Shown piece after piece: positions 8,201 to 16,772 of a DNA stretch of 64,000 bases. The DNA comes from Leptolyngbya sp. FACHB-261 (lineage in GTDB: Bacteria > Cyanobacteriota > Cyanobacteriia > FACHB-261), in the NCBI RefSeq assembly GCF_014696065.1, contig NZ_JACJPL010000028.1, positions 62,001 through 126,000 on the forward strand, given 5' to 3'. The notes under the pieces are model-generated. The model was not told the DNA's origin, searched no databases, and was given only the letters and a program-made list of their open reading frames with translations. Each line of letters opens with the position of its first letter. Within the stretch, counting starts at the first letter, position 1. The translations under genes were made by a program, and so were the position numbers.

Positions 8201-8692
8201 ATGGCCAGATCATCAGCCAGATCATCAAAACCCCCATTCTTTATTGAACCTCGAATACTCATTGCTTGTTTCGGTGCCCTCCCTGCTTGTTTCTCTGTTT
8301 ATATATGTTTCTATATGTTCGCTGTTTCATATCTGCTGAATTCGAAGAGTGTCATCATAACTTACACTGGATTTTACATCAACTATCCAGCTCTTATTGG
8401 GGAAGTGCACAACCTTCGCTGCCAAACTAATGGACTAGTTGCAGACGGTTATGAATACTTCTGCCGCTTTAATGCCAAACCATCAAGCATTGAGCAGTCT
8501 GTTAAGAAGATGGGACTCACTTCTGCTGATTACGAATGTGGACGGTTAGATGATGAGTCTGCTCAAGAGGGATGGTGGAAACCGTTAGACCTAGTCGGAG
8601 GGCAATGCTGCTGGAGTAAGACTGCCGAGACCCCTATACTGTTGTATTCTCCAACCAGTCAACTTGGTTATATAAAAGATTTTGATTACTAA
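8201..8692 (+). CDS. Hypothetical membrane-anchored protein, paralog 2
   Basis: This 163-residue paralog of the gene at 4967 has the same N-terminal membrane helix and the same Cys pattern (EVHNLRCQ, DGYEYFCRF, DYECG, GGQCC). It differs mainly in the C-terminal third and is six residues shorter. The leader is also duplicated: TCTCTAGATTCT and AAGGAGCTGCAATGGCC occur before both genes. Divergence is moderate, so the duplication is not recent. I do not recognise the family. Confidence 0.7.
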   Translation: MARSSARSSKPPFFIEPRILIACFGALPACFSVYICFYMFAVSYLLNSKSVIITYTGFYINYPALIGEVHNLRCQTNGLVADGYEYFCRFNAKPSSIEQSVKKMGLTSADYECGRLDDESAQEGWWKPLDLVGGQCCWSKTAETPILLYSPTSQLGYIKDFDY

Positions 8693-8852
8693 GTTATTTG
8701 GATGGTAATTTTAGGCGAGAGAGCTTAACCTTACAAAGCAGGCCAACCAGACAGCGCAGCGGCTTGATAAAAAACCTTTGCTGGCTTCAGTTATTTATAA
8801 GAATGATTCCCTCTTTCTGACACTCAGCAACCTCAATTTAAAAGGAGTGACC

Positions 8853-9765
8853 TTGCCAATAAAATTATTCTCAGAACTAGAGCCTAGACAGAGCAGGTTC
8901 CTGTTTGGGGTTGCCGCCATCCTCTTAGTGATGGCGATCTATACAACCAACTTTGTCGCTATCCGATATAGCATTCTCAATGGTTTAACTTCTCTTGATT
9001 TGGCCGCCTTGCGCTTTTCCGTAGCCGGATTGGCCATGTTACCTTCCTTTTGCCGTTTAGGTCTCAGAGATCTGGGTGGCTTGGGATGGCCAAGAGCAAT
9101 GCTCCTGACTTGTTTGGCTGGTTCCCCTTACATGGTCGTTTTCTTTTTCGGACTCAGTTTTGCTCCAGCCTCACACGGTGCCGTTTTGAACCCCTGGCAT
9201 TGTGCCATCAGTCGTTTTTCTGGGAATGGTGGTTTTGGGACTGCAATCATTCTCACTCAAAAGAGCAATTTCATTGATATCTATTACTCTTGGGGTTGTT
9301 TTTGTGACAGCCTCTTCGTTTTCTTTGCAAGGTTCAGTCTTATTTGGAGATCTCCTATTACTGAGTACAGGCATCAGCTGGGGTCTATTTACGTTATTAA
9401 CTAAGTTGTGGGAGCTGAAACCGCTACAGAGTACAGCCATCGTGTCGGTTATTTCTCTATTTTATCTACCTCCATATTTATTCTTTTCGTATAACGGCTT
9501 TGAGTCTGCTTCGATTCCACACATCATTTCGCAAGCAGTTTTCCAGGGCATTATTCTGTCAATCGGCACACTTTACCTAGTCACCTATGCCGTTCAAAAC
9601 TTAGGAGCACAGTTGACTTCTCTATTCAGCCCACTGGTTCCTGTGCTAACCACCTTAATTGCTATTCCTCTCCTTGGAGAAATTCCGACCTCGGCTCAGG
9701 GAATTGGCATTGTCTTGATTGCATTGGGCATGCTGAGTGCCGCAATAGCGAGAGATGCTCGGTAA
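8853..9765 (+). pseudogene. EamA/DMT-family transporter, frameshifted
   Basis: The reading frame from 8853 encodes the first half of a ten-helix drug/metabolite transporter (ALRFSVAGLAMLPSF, SFAPASHGAVLNP) and then shifts. The second half (FLGMVVLGLQSF to ALGMLSAAIARDAR) lies in another frame up to 9765. The break is at a run of four C (9191-9194). With three C, the frame reads LNPGIVPSVVFLGM, the expected family continuation. So this is either a young pseudogene or a homopolymer sequencing error. The TTG start after AAAGGAG is tentative. Neighbours give no substrate clue. Confidence 0.8.
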
Positions 9766-9963
9766 GCCTGATGTGTTTCAGAGAGCCAGCGGTTGTAGCC
9801 ATGAGAGGTGACCGTTGATGAGAATAAGCTAACGTGTCAGTGCAACAGATTGGCTGATGCTCTTCCTGCTGACAAGGCTATCTGCAAGCACAGGCCTTCG
9901 CCATTAGACAACAAAGCGCCGTAAGTATCTTACACATGAAGAAGACGGAAAATAAAGTATCCA

Positions 9964-10878
9964 ATGGCAACAAAGCAAGATTCTATTATTGGTATAACTG
10001 AAATGAATAACGCGGTAGATAAGATTGTGCCTGTTGCACCTCTTGTATCGAGCCATCAAGCCGGGTGGAGCAACATCTTTTTTGCCTACTACCAACAACC
10101 TGCTTGTGAAATTCCAACGCACTATCTCAGCCAATATACATTCACAATCTGTAGTGAATTAAGCACTTCATCCTTAATTGAATGTTGTTTGAACAACCAA
10201 CTTAAACGTTATTACTTCCAAAATGGAGACATCATCTTTTGCCCCGCAGGTATTAGCAAATCCTTAGCCTGGGAGCAGAAAAACAGTTGCATACTGCTTG
10301 CCCTTGAACCTGAATTGGTCGAGCAAGTTGCTTATGAGTCTATCAATGTAGAGCATATCGAATTTGCGCCAAAATTTAAGATTATCGATCCATTAATCCA
10401 ACACCTAGCCTACGCGCTTAAGGCTGAGCTTGAGTCTGGTTGTTTGTCAGGTCGTCTCTACGGGGAGTCAGCGGCAGCAATGCTTGCAGTGCATTTACTC
10501 AAGATTAACTCACCTCTCAGACAACCCATCCAAGAGTATAAAGGTGGACTGCCTAGGGACAAACTGTCTCAGGTGATTGAGTACATTGATGAATATCTTG
10601 CTCAAAACGTAGGATTATCTGAGCTGGCTCAAGTCGCAGACATGAGCCAATATCATTTTGCTCGGCTCTTCAAGCGGTCAGTGGGTATTACTCCTCATCA
10701 ATACTTAATCAGACAACGTGTGGAACGAGCAAAGCAGCTCCTGCGACGGCGTGATCTGAGCATCGCTGATGTTGCACTTCAATGTGGATTTGCTAACCAA
10801 GGGCACCTCGGCTACCACTTCAAACGTCTACTAAATACCACACCAAAGGTCTTTATAAAGAGCAGCAATAACCTGTAA
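9964..10878 (+). CDS. AraC family transcriptional regulator
   Basis: This 304-residue regulator has a cupin-like sensor domain at about residues 30-190 and a C-terminal AraC double helix-turn-helix at about 198-300. Motifs are LSELAQVADMSQYHFARLFK, ITPHQYLIRQRVERAKQLL and IADVALQCGFANQGHLGYHF. These families respond to small molecules or stress. The next gene, RidA, is in the same direction 150 bp downstream and is a possible target. ATG 10003 is an alternative start. Confidence 0.9.
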   Translation: MATKQDSIIGITEMNNAVDKIVPVAPLVSSHQAGWSNIFFAYYQQPACEIPTHYLSQYTFTICSELSTSSLIECCLNNQLKRYYFQNGDIIFCPAGISKSLAWEQKNSCILLALEPELVEQVAYESINVEHIEFAPKFKIIDPLIQHLAYALKAELESGCLSGRLYGESAAAMLAVHLLKINSPLRQPIQEYKGGLPRDKLSQVIEYIDEYLAQNVGLSELAQVADMSQYHFARLFKRSVGITPHQYLIRQRVERAKQLLRRRDLSIADVALQCGFANQGHLGYHFKRLLNTTPKVFIKSSNNL

Positions 10879-11029
10879 AACAAGCAATAACCTGTAAGAC
10901 TAAAAACTAAGTGAATCTATATTCTTAATCGAAGGGTGAATTGCTTGGATGCTCCTGAGCGCAGTATGCAAGTTGCTTAGAATCTCACCTTACCTGTAGT
11001 TACTCGTACCTTTGAAAGGGTGGTTCAGT

Positions 11030-11434
11030 ATGTCAAAAGAGCACGTCAACCCAACATCCTTGTTTTCAAGCTTGAAATACGGCTTCTCTCAAATTGTCAC
11101 TAGTGTCGGCGGAAGGACAGTATACTTATCTGGTCAAACACCATTTAACGCCGAAGAGCAAATTGTCGGTACCACTCGTCAAGAGCAGATGCGTCAAACT
11201 TTAAAAAATATCCAATCGGCGATGGAGGCTATTGGTGGGTCGCTTAAAGACGTCGTGTCGTTGCGCATCTATATGGTTGACTACAAACCAGACGAAGAAA
11301 TCAATGTGATTGTTGATGGTCTCAAAGAGTTTTTTGTTGATGGTAATCCACCTGCAACAACCTGGATTGGTATTTCTTCCCTTGCCGTCAAGGACTTTCT
11401 GATAGAAATAGAGGCGACAGCAGTCTTGGAGTAA
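11030..11434 (+). CDS. RidA family protein (reactive intermediate deaminase)
   Basis: This 134-residue RidA/YjgF/YER057c/UK114-type protein has a substrate-binding pattern in TVYLSGQTPFN and SLRIYMVDY, and a late PATTWIGISSLAVKDFLIEIEATAV segment. The family's key Arg near the C-terminal PATTWI region is replaced by Thr/Trp here, so it may belong to the Rid subfamilies without deaminase activity. The start is ATG 11030 with GAAAGGG 9 bp before it. A T-run hairpin follows at 11467. Confidence 0.8.
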   Translation: MSKEHVNPTSLFSSLKYGFSQIVTSVGGRTVYLSGQTPFNAEEQIVGTTRQEQMRQTLKNIQSAMEAIGGSLKDVVSLRIYMVDYKPDEEINVIVDGLKEFFVDGNPPATTWIGISSLAVKDFLIEIEATAVLE

Positions 11435-11466
11435 TTACCAAGCAACCTACAGAAATCAATGCAGTT

Positions 11467-11497
11467 AACGCCTCGGGATCCTACCAGGGGCGTTTTT
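11467..11497 (+). terminator. Rho-independent terminator (repeated module, copy 2)
   Basis: AACGCCTC and GGGGCGTT form the same 8-bp stem as at 4079, followed by five T. The flanks also match copy 1 (AGCAACCTAC before, GACCAA after). Confidence 0.75.
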
Positions 11498-11664
11498 CAA
11501 CGACCAATCTGCGTTTCCTCCTTCTGAATCCCAGCAAGCTCAAAAGACAGGCAGTATAGCTCGCTCTGTTCGAGTGTTGCATGAAAAAAGCCGCTCTAAT
11601 ATAGAGTTAGTCAATTACGCCCCTACGTCACTGGTCAAAACAGGTCCACATTGAGAAAAGATTT

Positions 11665-11982
11665 ATGGACATTTGGCATGTTTTGTTAATAGCAATTTCA
11701 GTATCCCTAGCGGTGCCTTTGTTTTCTCGCGGGAACAATAATGAGAATGAAACCCGGATTGCATACATAGAACGCAAACTAGAACGAAAACTAGACCTAC
11801 TCTTGAAGCACTTTGGCATTGAAGAGCAGGGCTACTCTGCCGATGATGATCTTGTTGACCTAATCCTCTCCGGACGAAAAATTGAGGCAGTCAAGCTTTA
11901 TCGAGAACTACATCCTCATGAGAATTTAAAGAATGCAGTACGGGCTGTTGAGCATCTTATCCGTCAGCATGGCACAAAATAA
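11665..11982 (+). CDS. Small protein with ribosomal L7/L12-like C-terminal domain
   Basis: This 105-residue protein has an N-terminal membrane segment (WHVLLIAISVSLAVPLF), a charged heptad-like linker (YIERKLERKLDLLLKHF) and a C-terminal L7/L12-like fold (LVDLILSGRKIEAVKLYRELHPHENLKNAVRAVEHL in pieces). Such proteins are common in cyanobacteria and are not ribosomal. Function is unknown; membrane-tethered regulation is inference. It stands alone on the plus strand. Confidence 0.65.
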   Translation: MDIWHVLLIAISVSLAVPLFSRGNNNENETRIAYIERKLERKLDLLLKHFGIEEQGYSADDDLVDLILSGRKIEAVKLYRELHPHENLKNAVRAVEHLIRQHGTK

Positions 11983-12301
11983 TTACAGTGCGCTCGCTAA
12001 TCCTGCCGACTGGGTCTCCAAGCGTCAAGCTGACCTATCATTACACTCACAAGCTTAACTGCTTCGCTACTCTAGAATCACAGCCTAACAACTGCGGTGC
12101 AGCAGAGTACCACCTAGTTGCTAGTGAAGTTGCAAAGCCTTTGACAATCGTTGACTACGAGCGCTATACGGCTTCAACTACCGGCTAGGGCGTAGCTGAA
12201 CTTTGCCCGTGAAGTGACCAAAAGCAACAGATGTTAAGTTGCTCACCTCAGCCTCCGGCCAGATCATTCATAATTTCTTCGTCATAAGTGTGGTGATTGA
12301 A
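11983..12301. other. Intergenic region, nothing recognised
   Basis: This spacer lies between the L7/L12-like and TauE genes. It contains a short ORF (11988-12188) with no recognisable features, which I do not call. No terminator or repeat is obvious. Confidence 0.4.
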
Positions 12302-13090
12302 ATGCGGAATATCTGGGCATTTGCTTGGGGTGCGTTGGTTGGAGTGCTTGGTGGGCTAATTGGTCTGGGTGGTGCAGAGTTTCGCTTACCCGTTCTGGTC
12401 AGCATTTTCAACTATCGAACCCTACAAGCAGTCATTATCAATCTCATTGTAAGTCTCGTCACAGTCGCCTTTTCATTCATCTTCCGAAGTGGCGTCATTG
12501 GATTGGAGGACGTTGCTGAACATTGGGCAGTGATCGTCAACATCTTGGCAGGCTCTCTAATCGGCTCTTATCGTGGGGTCCACTACGCAACTCAGATCAG
12601 CGAGCGAACCTTACATTGGATCGTTGTAGGGTTTCTGATTTTTCTAAGTATGGTATTGATAGGACATAATTTCATCTTTAGTGTTGGTCGTTTGCAACTG
12701 CCAATTTTTTTGCGAATCGGCTTTGGATTCTTAGCAGGAATCGTAATTGGTATATTCAGTAGTATGTTGGGCGTGGCAGGTGGCGAACTGATTATCCCAA
12801 CTATTATTTTGTTGTTCGCCGTTGATATTAAATTAGCAGGGAGTTTCAGCCTCGCGATTAGTATTCCAACGATTGTGATGGGCTTATTCAAATACAGAAG
12901 TCAGCAGCGACTAAAGGAGGTTAAATCAGAACAGAAATTTATCGGTTCAATGGCCTCTGGTTCAATTCTAGGTGCATTTGTTGGCAGCGGTCTTTTAAGG
13001 CATGTATCAAGTTCTCTGCTGTACTTGATCTTGGGTACAATTTTGTTGTTGTCGGCTTTGAAGTTGGCTAAGCACAAGCCAGCTGCCTAA
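12302..13090 (+). CDS. TauE/SafE family sulfite/organosulfonate exporter-like permease
   Basis: This 262-residue protein has about eight membrane helices. It starts with WAFAWGALVGVLGGLIGLGG and carries the internal repeat GIFSSMLGVAGGELIIPTIIL, both typical of TauE/SafE (DUF81) permeases. The family exports or imports anions such as sulfite, sulfoacetate or taurine-derived compounds; specificity cannot be read here. An upstream TTG at 12239 is in frame, but the family begins near ATG 12302. Downstream is a short CCCATG tandem run, then the DUF4336 gene. Confidence 0.8.
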   Translation: MRNIWAFAWGALVGVLGGLIGLGGAEFRLPVLVSIFNYRTLQAVIINLIVSLVTVAFSFIFRSGVIGLEDVAEHWAVIVNILAGSLIGSYRGVHYATQISERTLHWIVVGFLIFLSMVLIGHNFIFSVGRLQLPIFLRIGFGFLAGIVIGIFSSMLGVAGGELIIPTIILLFAVDIKLAGSFSLAISIPTIVMGLFKYRSQQRLKEVKSEQKFIGSMASGSILGAFVGSGLLRHVSSSLLYLILGTILLLSALKLAKHKPAA

Positions 13091-13228
13091 CACGCCCATG
13101 CCCATGCCCATTAGCCGCCGAAAATTGCTCAGTTATGATGCAGAGGTTGCCTGAGGTGGGTTATGGGCAACATTAGCTAGCCAATACCATAGCCGATCAC
13201 AAGCCATGCCGAAGCCAACGAGGTATCT

Positions 13229-14089
13229 GTGGTACAAAGCTTTCGCCCAATTTCTAGCGAGCTGAAAAGCGGTTTAATCGAAGTTGCCTCGAACACCTGG
13301 ACGATTGAGGCGAAAGGGTGTGTCTGCTACCGCTCTCCCATGCAGCCCCGCTATCCTTATACACATCGCGCAGTTGTGATTCGTCTCAGCGACGATAGCC
13401 TTTTCATTCTTTCCCCAATTCAGCTCACTCCCGATATTTGTGCCGATATTGATGCCCTTGGGGTTGTGAAATATCTCGTTTCACCCAATCACTTACATCA
13501 TCTATATATGGGAGACTGGAGCCGAGCCTACCCCACTGCCAAGCTTTACGCATCACCCCGGCTGGCTTCAAAGCGCAAGGACTTAACCTTTTACAAAACG
13601 CTGTCTACAGATACGCCTGAGCCCGAGTGGGTTGGGCAACTCGACCAGTGCATTTTTGGGTCGGGGAATGGATGGTTTGATGAGATTGTCTTCTTCCACC
13701 GGGCGTCGCGCACTGTAGTCTTCACGGATATGGTCATGGACTTTGACCCAGCGACTTTTTCATCTATTTCGCGTGCTACCACTCAGTGGAACCAAATGTA
13801 TCGACACACGCCGCGTGGCGTGCAGCTCGCGCACCTCTTTGACCGCGCATCTCTACGGGATGCCCTCAAGACTGTCCGTGGTTGGGAGCCCGAGTATGCA
13901 ATAGTTGCTCACAGCCCCTGGTTATGTGTGGAAGGGAAGAAACAGGTCGCAGACTTCTTAGACTCTGCCTTCGATTGGCTGACCCCACAGCCTGTGCTCG
14001 TTGAATCCGTGATGACTGTAGCACGGCTCTCAACGCTCCTACTGGTTATCTGCCAATCCACGCACTCATTGTGTTTACCGCCGATATAG
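13229..14089 (+). CDS. DUF4336 domain (metallo-beta-lactamase-like) protein
   Basis: This 286-residue protein matches DUF4336, a family related to the metallo-beta-lactamase fold. Diagnostic blocks are SDDSLFILSPIQLTPDI, VKYLVSPNHLHHLYMGDW, AKLYASPRLASKR and TVVFTDMVMDFD. NHLHH is the candidate metal site. The GTG start at 13229 fits the usual N-terminus. The last 30 residues (PVLVESVMTVARL onward) extend beyond the usual DUF4336 end and may come from a shifted or read-through tail. Function is unknown. Confidence 0.7.
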   Translation: MVQSFRPISSELKSGLIEVASNTWTIEAKGCVCYRSPMQPRYPYTHRAVVIRLSDDSLFILSPIQLTPDICADIDALGVVKYLVSPNHLHHLYMGDWSRAYPTAKLYASPRLASKRKDLTFYKTLSTDTPEPEWVGQLDQCIFGSGNGWFDEIVFFHRASRTVVFTDMVMDFDPATFSSISRATTQWNQMYRHTPRGVQLAHLFDRASLRDALKTVRGWEPEYAIVAHSPWLCVEGKKQVADFLDSAFDWLTPQPVLVESVMTVARLSTLLLVICQSTHSLCLPPI

Positions 14090-14293
14090 CTTATCCACAC
14101 CTGACGAAACGGGGTGGGAGCAAGTAAGTTCCCTTCGCAATCGAACGACCCATTCCAACCATGCCTGCACAGACCCAGACTTCTTCTCAGAAGCAATGAC
14201 ATCGCGAGACATCAGGCTCGGCTACGCCTTAAACTTGCTTTCAGACTAGATAGAACTGAGCAAAGCAGTAGAAATAACCCCCTCCCTTGCTCC

Positions 14294-14315
14294 AGGCTCA
14301 GCTTAAGTTGAGCCT
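14294..14315. promoter_or_regulatory. 22-bp near-palindrome
   Basis: AGGCTCA (14294-14300) and TGAGCCT (14309-14315) are perfect arms around GCTTAAGT. It lies in the 360-bp gap before the repeat protein. It may be an operator or a weak hairpin. No T-run follows. Confidence 0.35.
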
Positions 14316-14451
14316 TAACTTAGTTATCTTGCCTGTTCAGAACTACTGAGACAGCCAATCATAAGGGTAGGACCCGAAGGAGAGCTTGTACATCTGCTCT
14401 CCTACAGCAGGAAGCTTGCGGGTCAGATTTTATAGCAGGGAGACAGTCGTC

Positions 14452-14931
14452 ATGGATTCACGGTTGAAGATCGGTGGCTTGGTAGTTGCTTTTGCTGCAG
14501 CCATAGTAGTTGGGCCAAAGATCGTTTCGGCACTCAATCCCTCCAGTGACGTTAATACCTCTGGGACCTGGCCTCAGAATAACAAGTCCATTGAGAGCCC
14601 TGGCTTTCCCAGTGGCAACAAATCTATTGAGAGCCCCGGCTTTCCCAGTGGCAATAAGTCCATCGAGAGCCCTGGCTTCCCCAGTGGTAACAAGTCCATC
14701 GAAAGTCCTGGCTTCCCTAGTGGTAACAAATCCATTGAGAGTCCTGGCTTTCCCAGTGGCAATAAGTCCATCGAGAGCCCCGGCTTCCCCAGTGGTAACA
14801 AGTCCATCGAAAGCCCTGGCTTCCCTAGTGGTAACAAGTCTAATCAAGACCCTAAGTCCCAGGGTTACATCATTAATTCAACCCAGAGCGACCGGACCCA
14901 ACCCGACCAACCAAGCCCAGCAGTTCCTTAA
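14452..14931 (+). CDS. Small membrane-anchored protein with seven 12-residue repeats
   Basis: This 159-residue protein has an N-terminal signal anchor (about residues 5-28, IGGLVVAFAAAIVVGPKIV). Then come seven copies of NKSIESPGFPSG at 36-bp spacing (14581-14832) and an Asn/Gln/Pro-rich tail. ATG 14452 follows GCAGGGAGA. Amino acids in all seven copies are identical while third bases vary, so the repeat is under protein-level constraint. The Ser/Pro/Gly-rich repeats resemble surface or sheath-linked proteins. No family is recognised. Upstream and downstream genes are unrelated. Confidence 0.7.
   Translation: MDSRLKIGGLVVAFAAAIVVGPKIVSALNPSSDVNTSGTWPQNNKSIESPGFPSGNKSIESPGFPSGNKSIESPGFPSGNKSIESPGFPSGNKSIESPGFPSGNKSIESPGFPSGNKSIESPGFPSGNKSNQDPKSQGYIINSTQSDRTQPDQPSPAVP
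14581..14832 (+). repeat. 36-bp tandem repeat, seven units
   Basis: Units start at 14581, 14617, 14653, 14689, 14725, 14761 and 14797. Units 2-4 match units 5-7 one by one (same AAAT, AATAAG and GAAAG variants), so a 108-bp trimer was duplicated. It is coding, with no spacers. Confidence 0.9.
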
Positions 14932-15093
14932 GCTGGATGGACCAGACGGGCCCGACCCAATTGACAAGATCGCCACTGCTTGACAGAACCGTGCAAGTGA
15001 ATCAGGGCGCTTAGCTCTCCAGCTCGGCGCCCAGTTTTTCTGGGCTCAGTTTTCTTGGATAACCACCGATGTTTTGGGCGTTGAGATAGGTAC

Positions 15094-16554
15094 GTGGCAA
15101 ACGAAGAACATCTCACCCTGCTTGAGCAGGGGATAATAGCGTGGAACCAATGGAGGCAGGATGCTACTGAGCAGCCAGATCTCAGTGGTGTAAACCTCAG
15201 AGGTAAAAACCTCAACCGCCTCAATCTTGCCCAGGCAAATTTGCAAGGGACCGATCTCAGAAACGCCGAACTTTGCTACGTAGATTTCACTGGTGCTAAT
15301 TTGCATCGGGTGAACCTCAACGAAGCGTATTTGATTCAAGCCAACCTCAGCAGGGCTGACCTCAGTGGCGCAAGTCTAATTGAGGCACATCTAGCCGAGG
15401 CCAACTTTGCTGAGGCCAATCTAGCTGGCGTTAACCTGACTGGTGGGGACTTAAAGAAGGCAAACCTGAGCAACGCTAACTTGAGTCGCACTGATCTCAG
15501 CGAGGCTAACTTCTTCGGGGCCAATCTCAATAGCGCCGGTCTAAACTTTGCCACTCTAGGATCTACAATTTTCGCAAACACTGACTTGACTGACGTGAAA
15601 GGACTTGACTCCTGCCACCACAAGGAGCCAAGTATTGTTGATCACCAAACAGTTGTTAGGTCTAGAAACTTAGATCCGACCTTTTTATATCAATGTGGAA
15701 TTCCCCAGCAGGTGGCTGATTGCCTACTATTACTGCCACATCAGCCTCTGCAAACTTCAATCGTCAGTCAAGTGGTAGCCGACAATCCTCCTCGGCGCGC
15801 TGAGCTGTATCATGTTTTTCCAATTTCCAAAACCTACGAGCCTAAGCAAGGTTTTTTGTTGGATGAGAAAAAACTACAGAGAATTCATGACATTTTGCTC
15901 ACTGGTCTGAACCGGTGTCGGGATCAGTCTTGCCTAATCTACGAAGTTTTTCGAGCCGACCATTCCTATCTGAAAACATCAAGAGTCGAAGACGTTTTCA
16001 AGGAAGGAAATAAGAATCTCAAGAGAATAACCAGAATTAGCGTTAGCAACGAGCACAGTAATGAACTAAAGCTAGAACTTGTCTTTCAAAAACTAAGCTC
16101 TGGTGGTCATACGGTGCTGAAAGTCGAGGGAGACAAAGCAGAAGCAACAGTTCCCGCCTACGAGGCGTTGCAGCAATACTTAGCCAGTCAAGTCAATGTC
16201 GTCAAGGATCAATCAAAGATTCGGCTTTTATTGTCTATCAAGATGGGCTTGCTATTTTTCTTGAACTTAACAGCTCTTCAGCCCCTGAGCAAACAGTATC
16301 CAATCCTGGCAGCCTCGGTCAATACAATCACTAATGTAACCGCGATCTTAGCGATCTTAATTGCACTGATCGGTGGCCTAAAATGGTACCTTGGGCCTGA
16401 GCTTGTCAACGACTATCTTTTCCCAGATAGCTTTTTTCTCTTCGGGCAAGAGACTAATCATTACAGAAAAATTCAAGAACTTCGTAAAACCGTAATCCTG
16501 AGCTTTGTTATCGCATCCGCGCTAGGGATTTTAGTCAACCTTTATACTAGTTGA
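15094..16554 (+). CDS. Pentapeptide repeat protein with C-terminal membrane domain
   Basis: This 486-residue protein has an N-terminal LLEQGIIAWNQWRQD block followed by about 27 pentapeptide repeats of A(D/N)LxX type (about residues 28-170). A middle domain (LYHVFPISKTYEPKQGFLLD to ALQQYLASQVNVV) carries no known motif. Two or three C-terminal membrane helices follow (IRLLLSIKMGLLFFLNLTAL, ITNVTAILAILIALIGG, VILSFVIASALGILVNL). It starts at GTG 15094. The middle plus membrane architecture recalls sensor or effector proteins in cyanobacteria, but I cannot name it. Confidence 0.75.
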   Translation: MANEEHLTLLEQGIIAWNQWRQDATEQPDLSGVNLRGKNLNRLNLAQANLQGTDLRNAELCYVDFTGANLHRVNLNEAYLIQANLSRADLSGASLIEAHLAEANFAEANLAGVNLTGGDLKKANLSNANLSRTDLSEANFFGANLNSAGLNFATLGSTIFANTDLTDVKGLDSCHHKEPSIVDHQTVVRSRNLDPTFLYQCGIPQQVADCLLLLPHQPLQTSIVSQVVADNPPRRAELYHVFPISKTYEPKQGFLLDEKKLQRIHDILLTGLNRCRDQSCLIYEVFRADHSYLKTSRVEDVFKEGNKNLKRITRISVSNEHSNELKLELVFQKLSSGGHTVLKVEGDKAEATVPAYEALQQYLASQVNVVKDQSKIRLLLSIKMGLLFFLNLTALQPLSKQYPILAASVNTITNVTAILAILIALIGGLKWYLGPELVNDYLFPDSFFLFGQETNHYRKIQELRKTVILSFVIASALGILVNLYTS

Positions 16555-16657
16555 GCCATTCTTTCCAAAACTCAGGCTCAAAGTTAAGAGCTAGGCAGAA
16601 AACAGAAGCCCACGTGAGCAGTTACAAGTGGATCAGCAAAGCGTCATGAAGAAAATC

Positions 16658-16689
16658 GCACTGGCGGAACACTTCGGTTCCGCCAGTGC
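16658..16689 (-). terminator. 13-bp stem hairpin, probable terminator
   Basis: GCACTGGCGGAAC and GTTCCGCCAGTGC form a perfect 13-bp stem with loop ACTTCG. It lies between convergent genes. On the minus strand a short T-run (GATTTTC) follows, so it most likely ends the Crp/Fnr transcript. Confidence 0.6.
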
Positions 16690-16772
16690 AATTAGGAGCA
16701 AGTTTTCTACAGGCGAGTTCGCTATCTACTCAAACAAAACCATGCACAGAGCTATTTTTAGCTGTCTAGTCG

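Noticed and set aside
4159-9765. Integron gene cassettes (small unrelated genes in a row)
   Set aside because: No integrase and no attC pair with matching GTTRRRY/RYYYAAC ends could be found; genes face both directions.
11988-12188. 66-residue ORF after the L7/L12-like gene
   Set aside because: No family features or convincing start; treated as intergenic.
14581-14832. Regular 36-bp repeats as a CRISPR array
   Set aside because: Units are directly adjacent without spacers and encode identical protein blocks in one frame.
14574-14837. Minus-strand repeat ORF (LLPLGKPGLSMD units)
   Set aside because: It is an antisense shadow of the 36-bp repeats; the plus-strand frame has a start, signal anchor and ribosome binding site.
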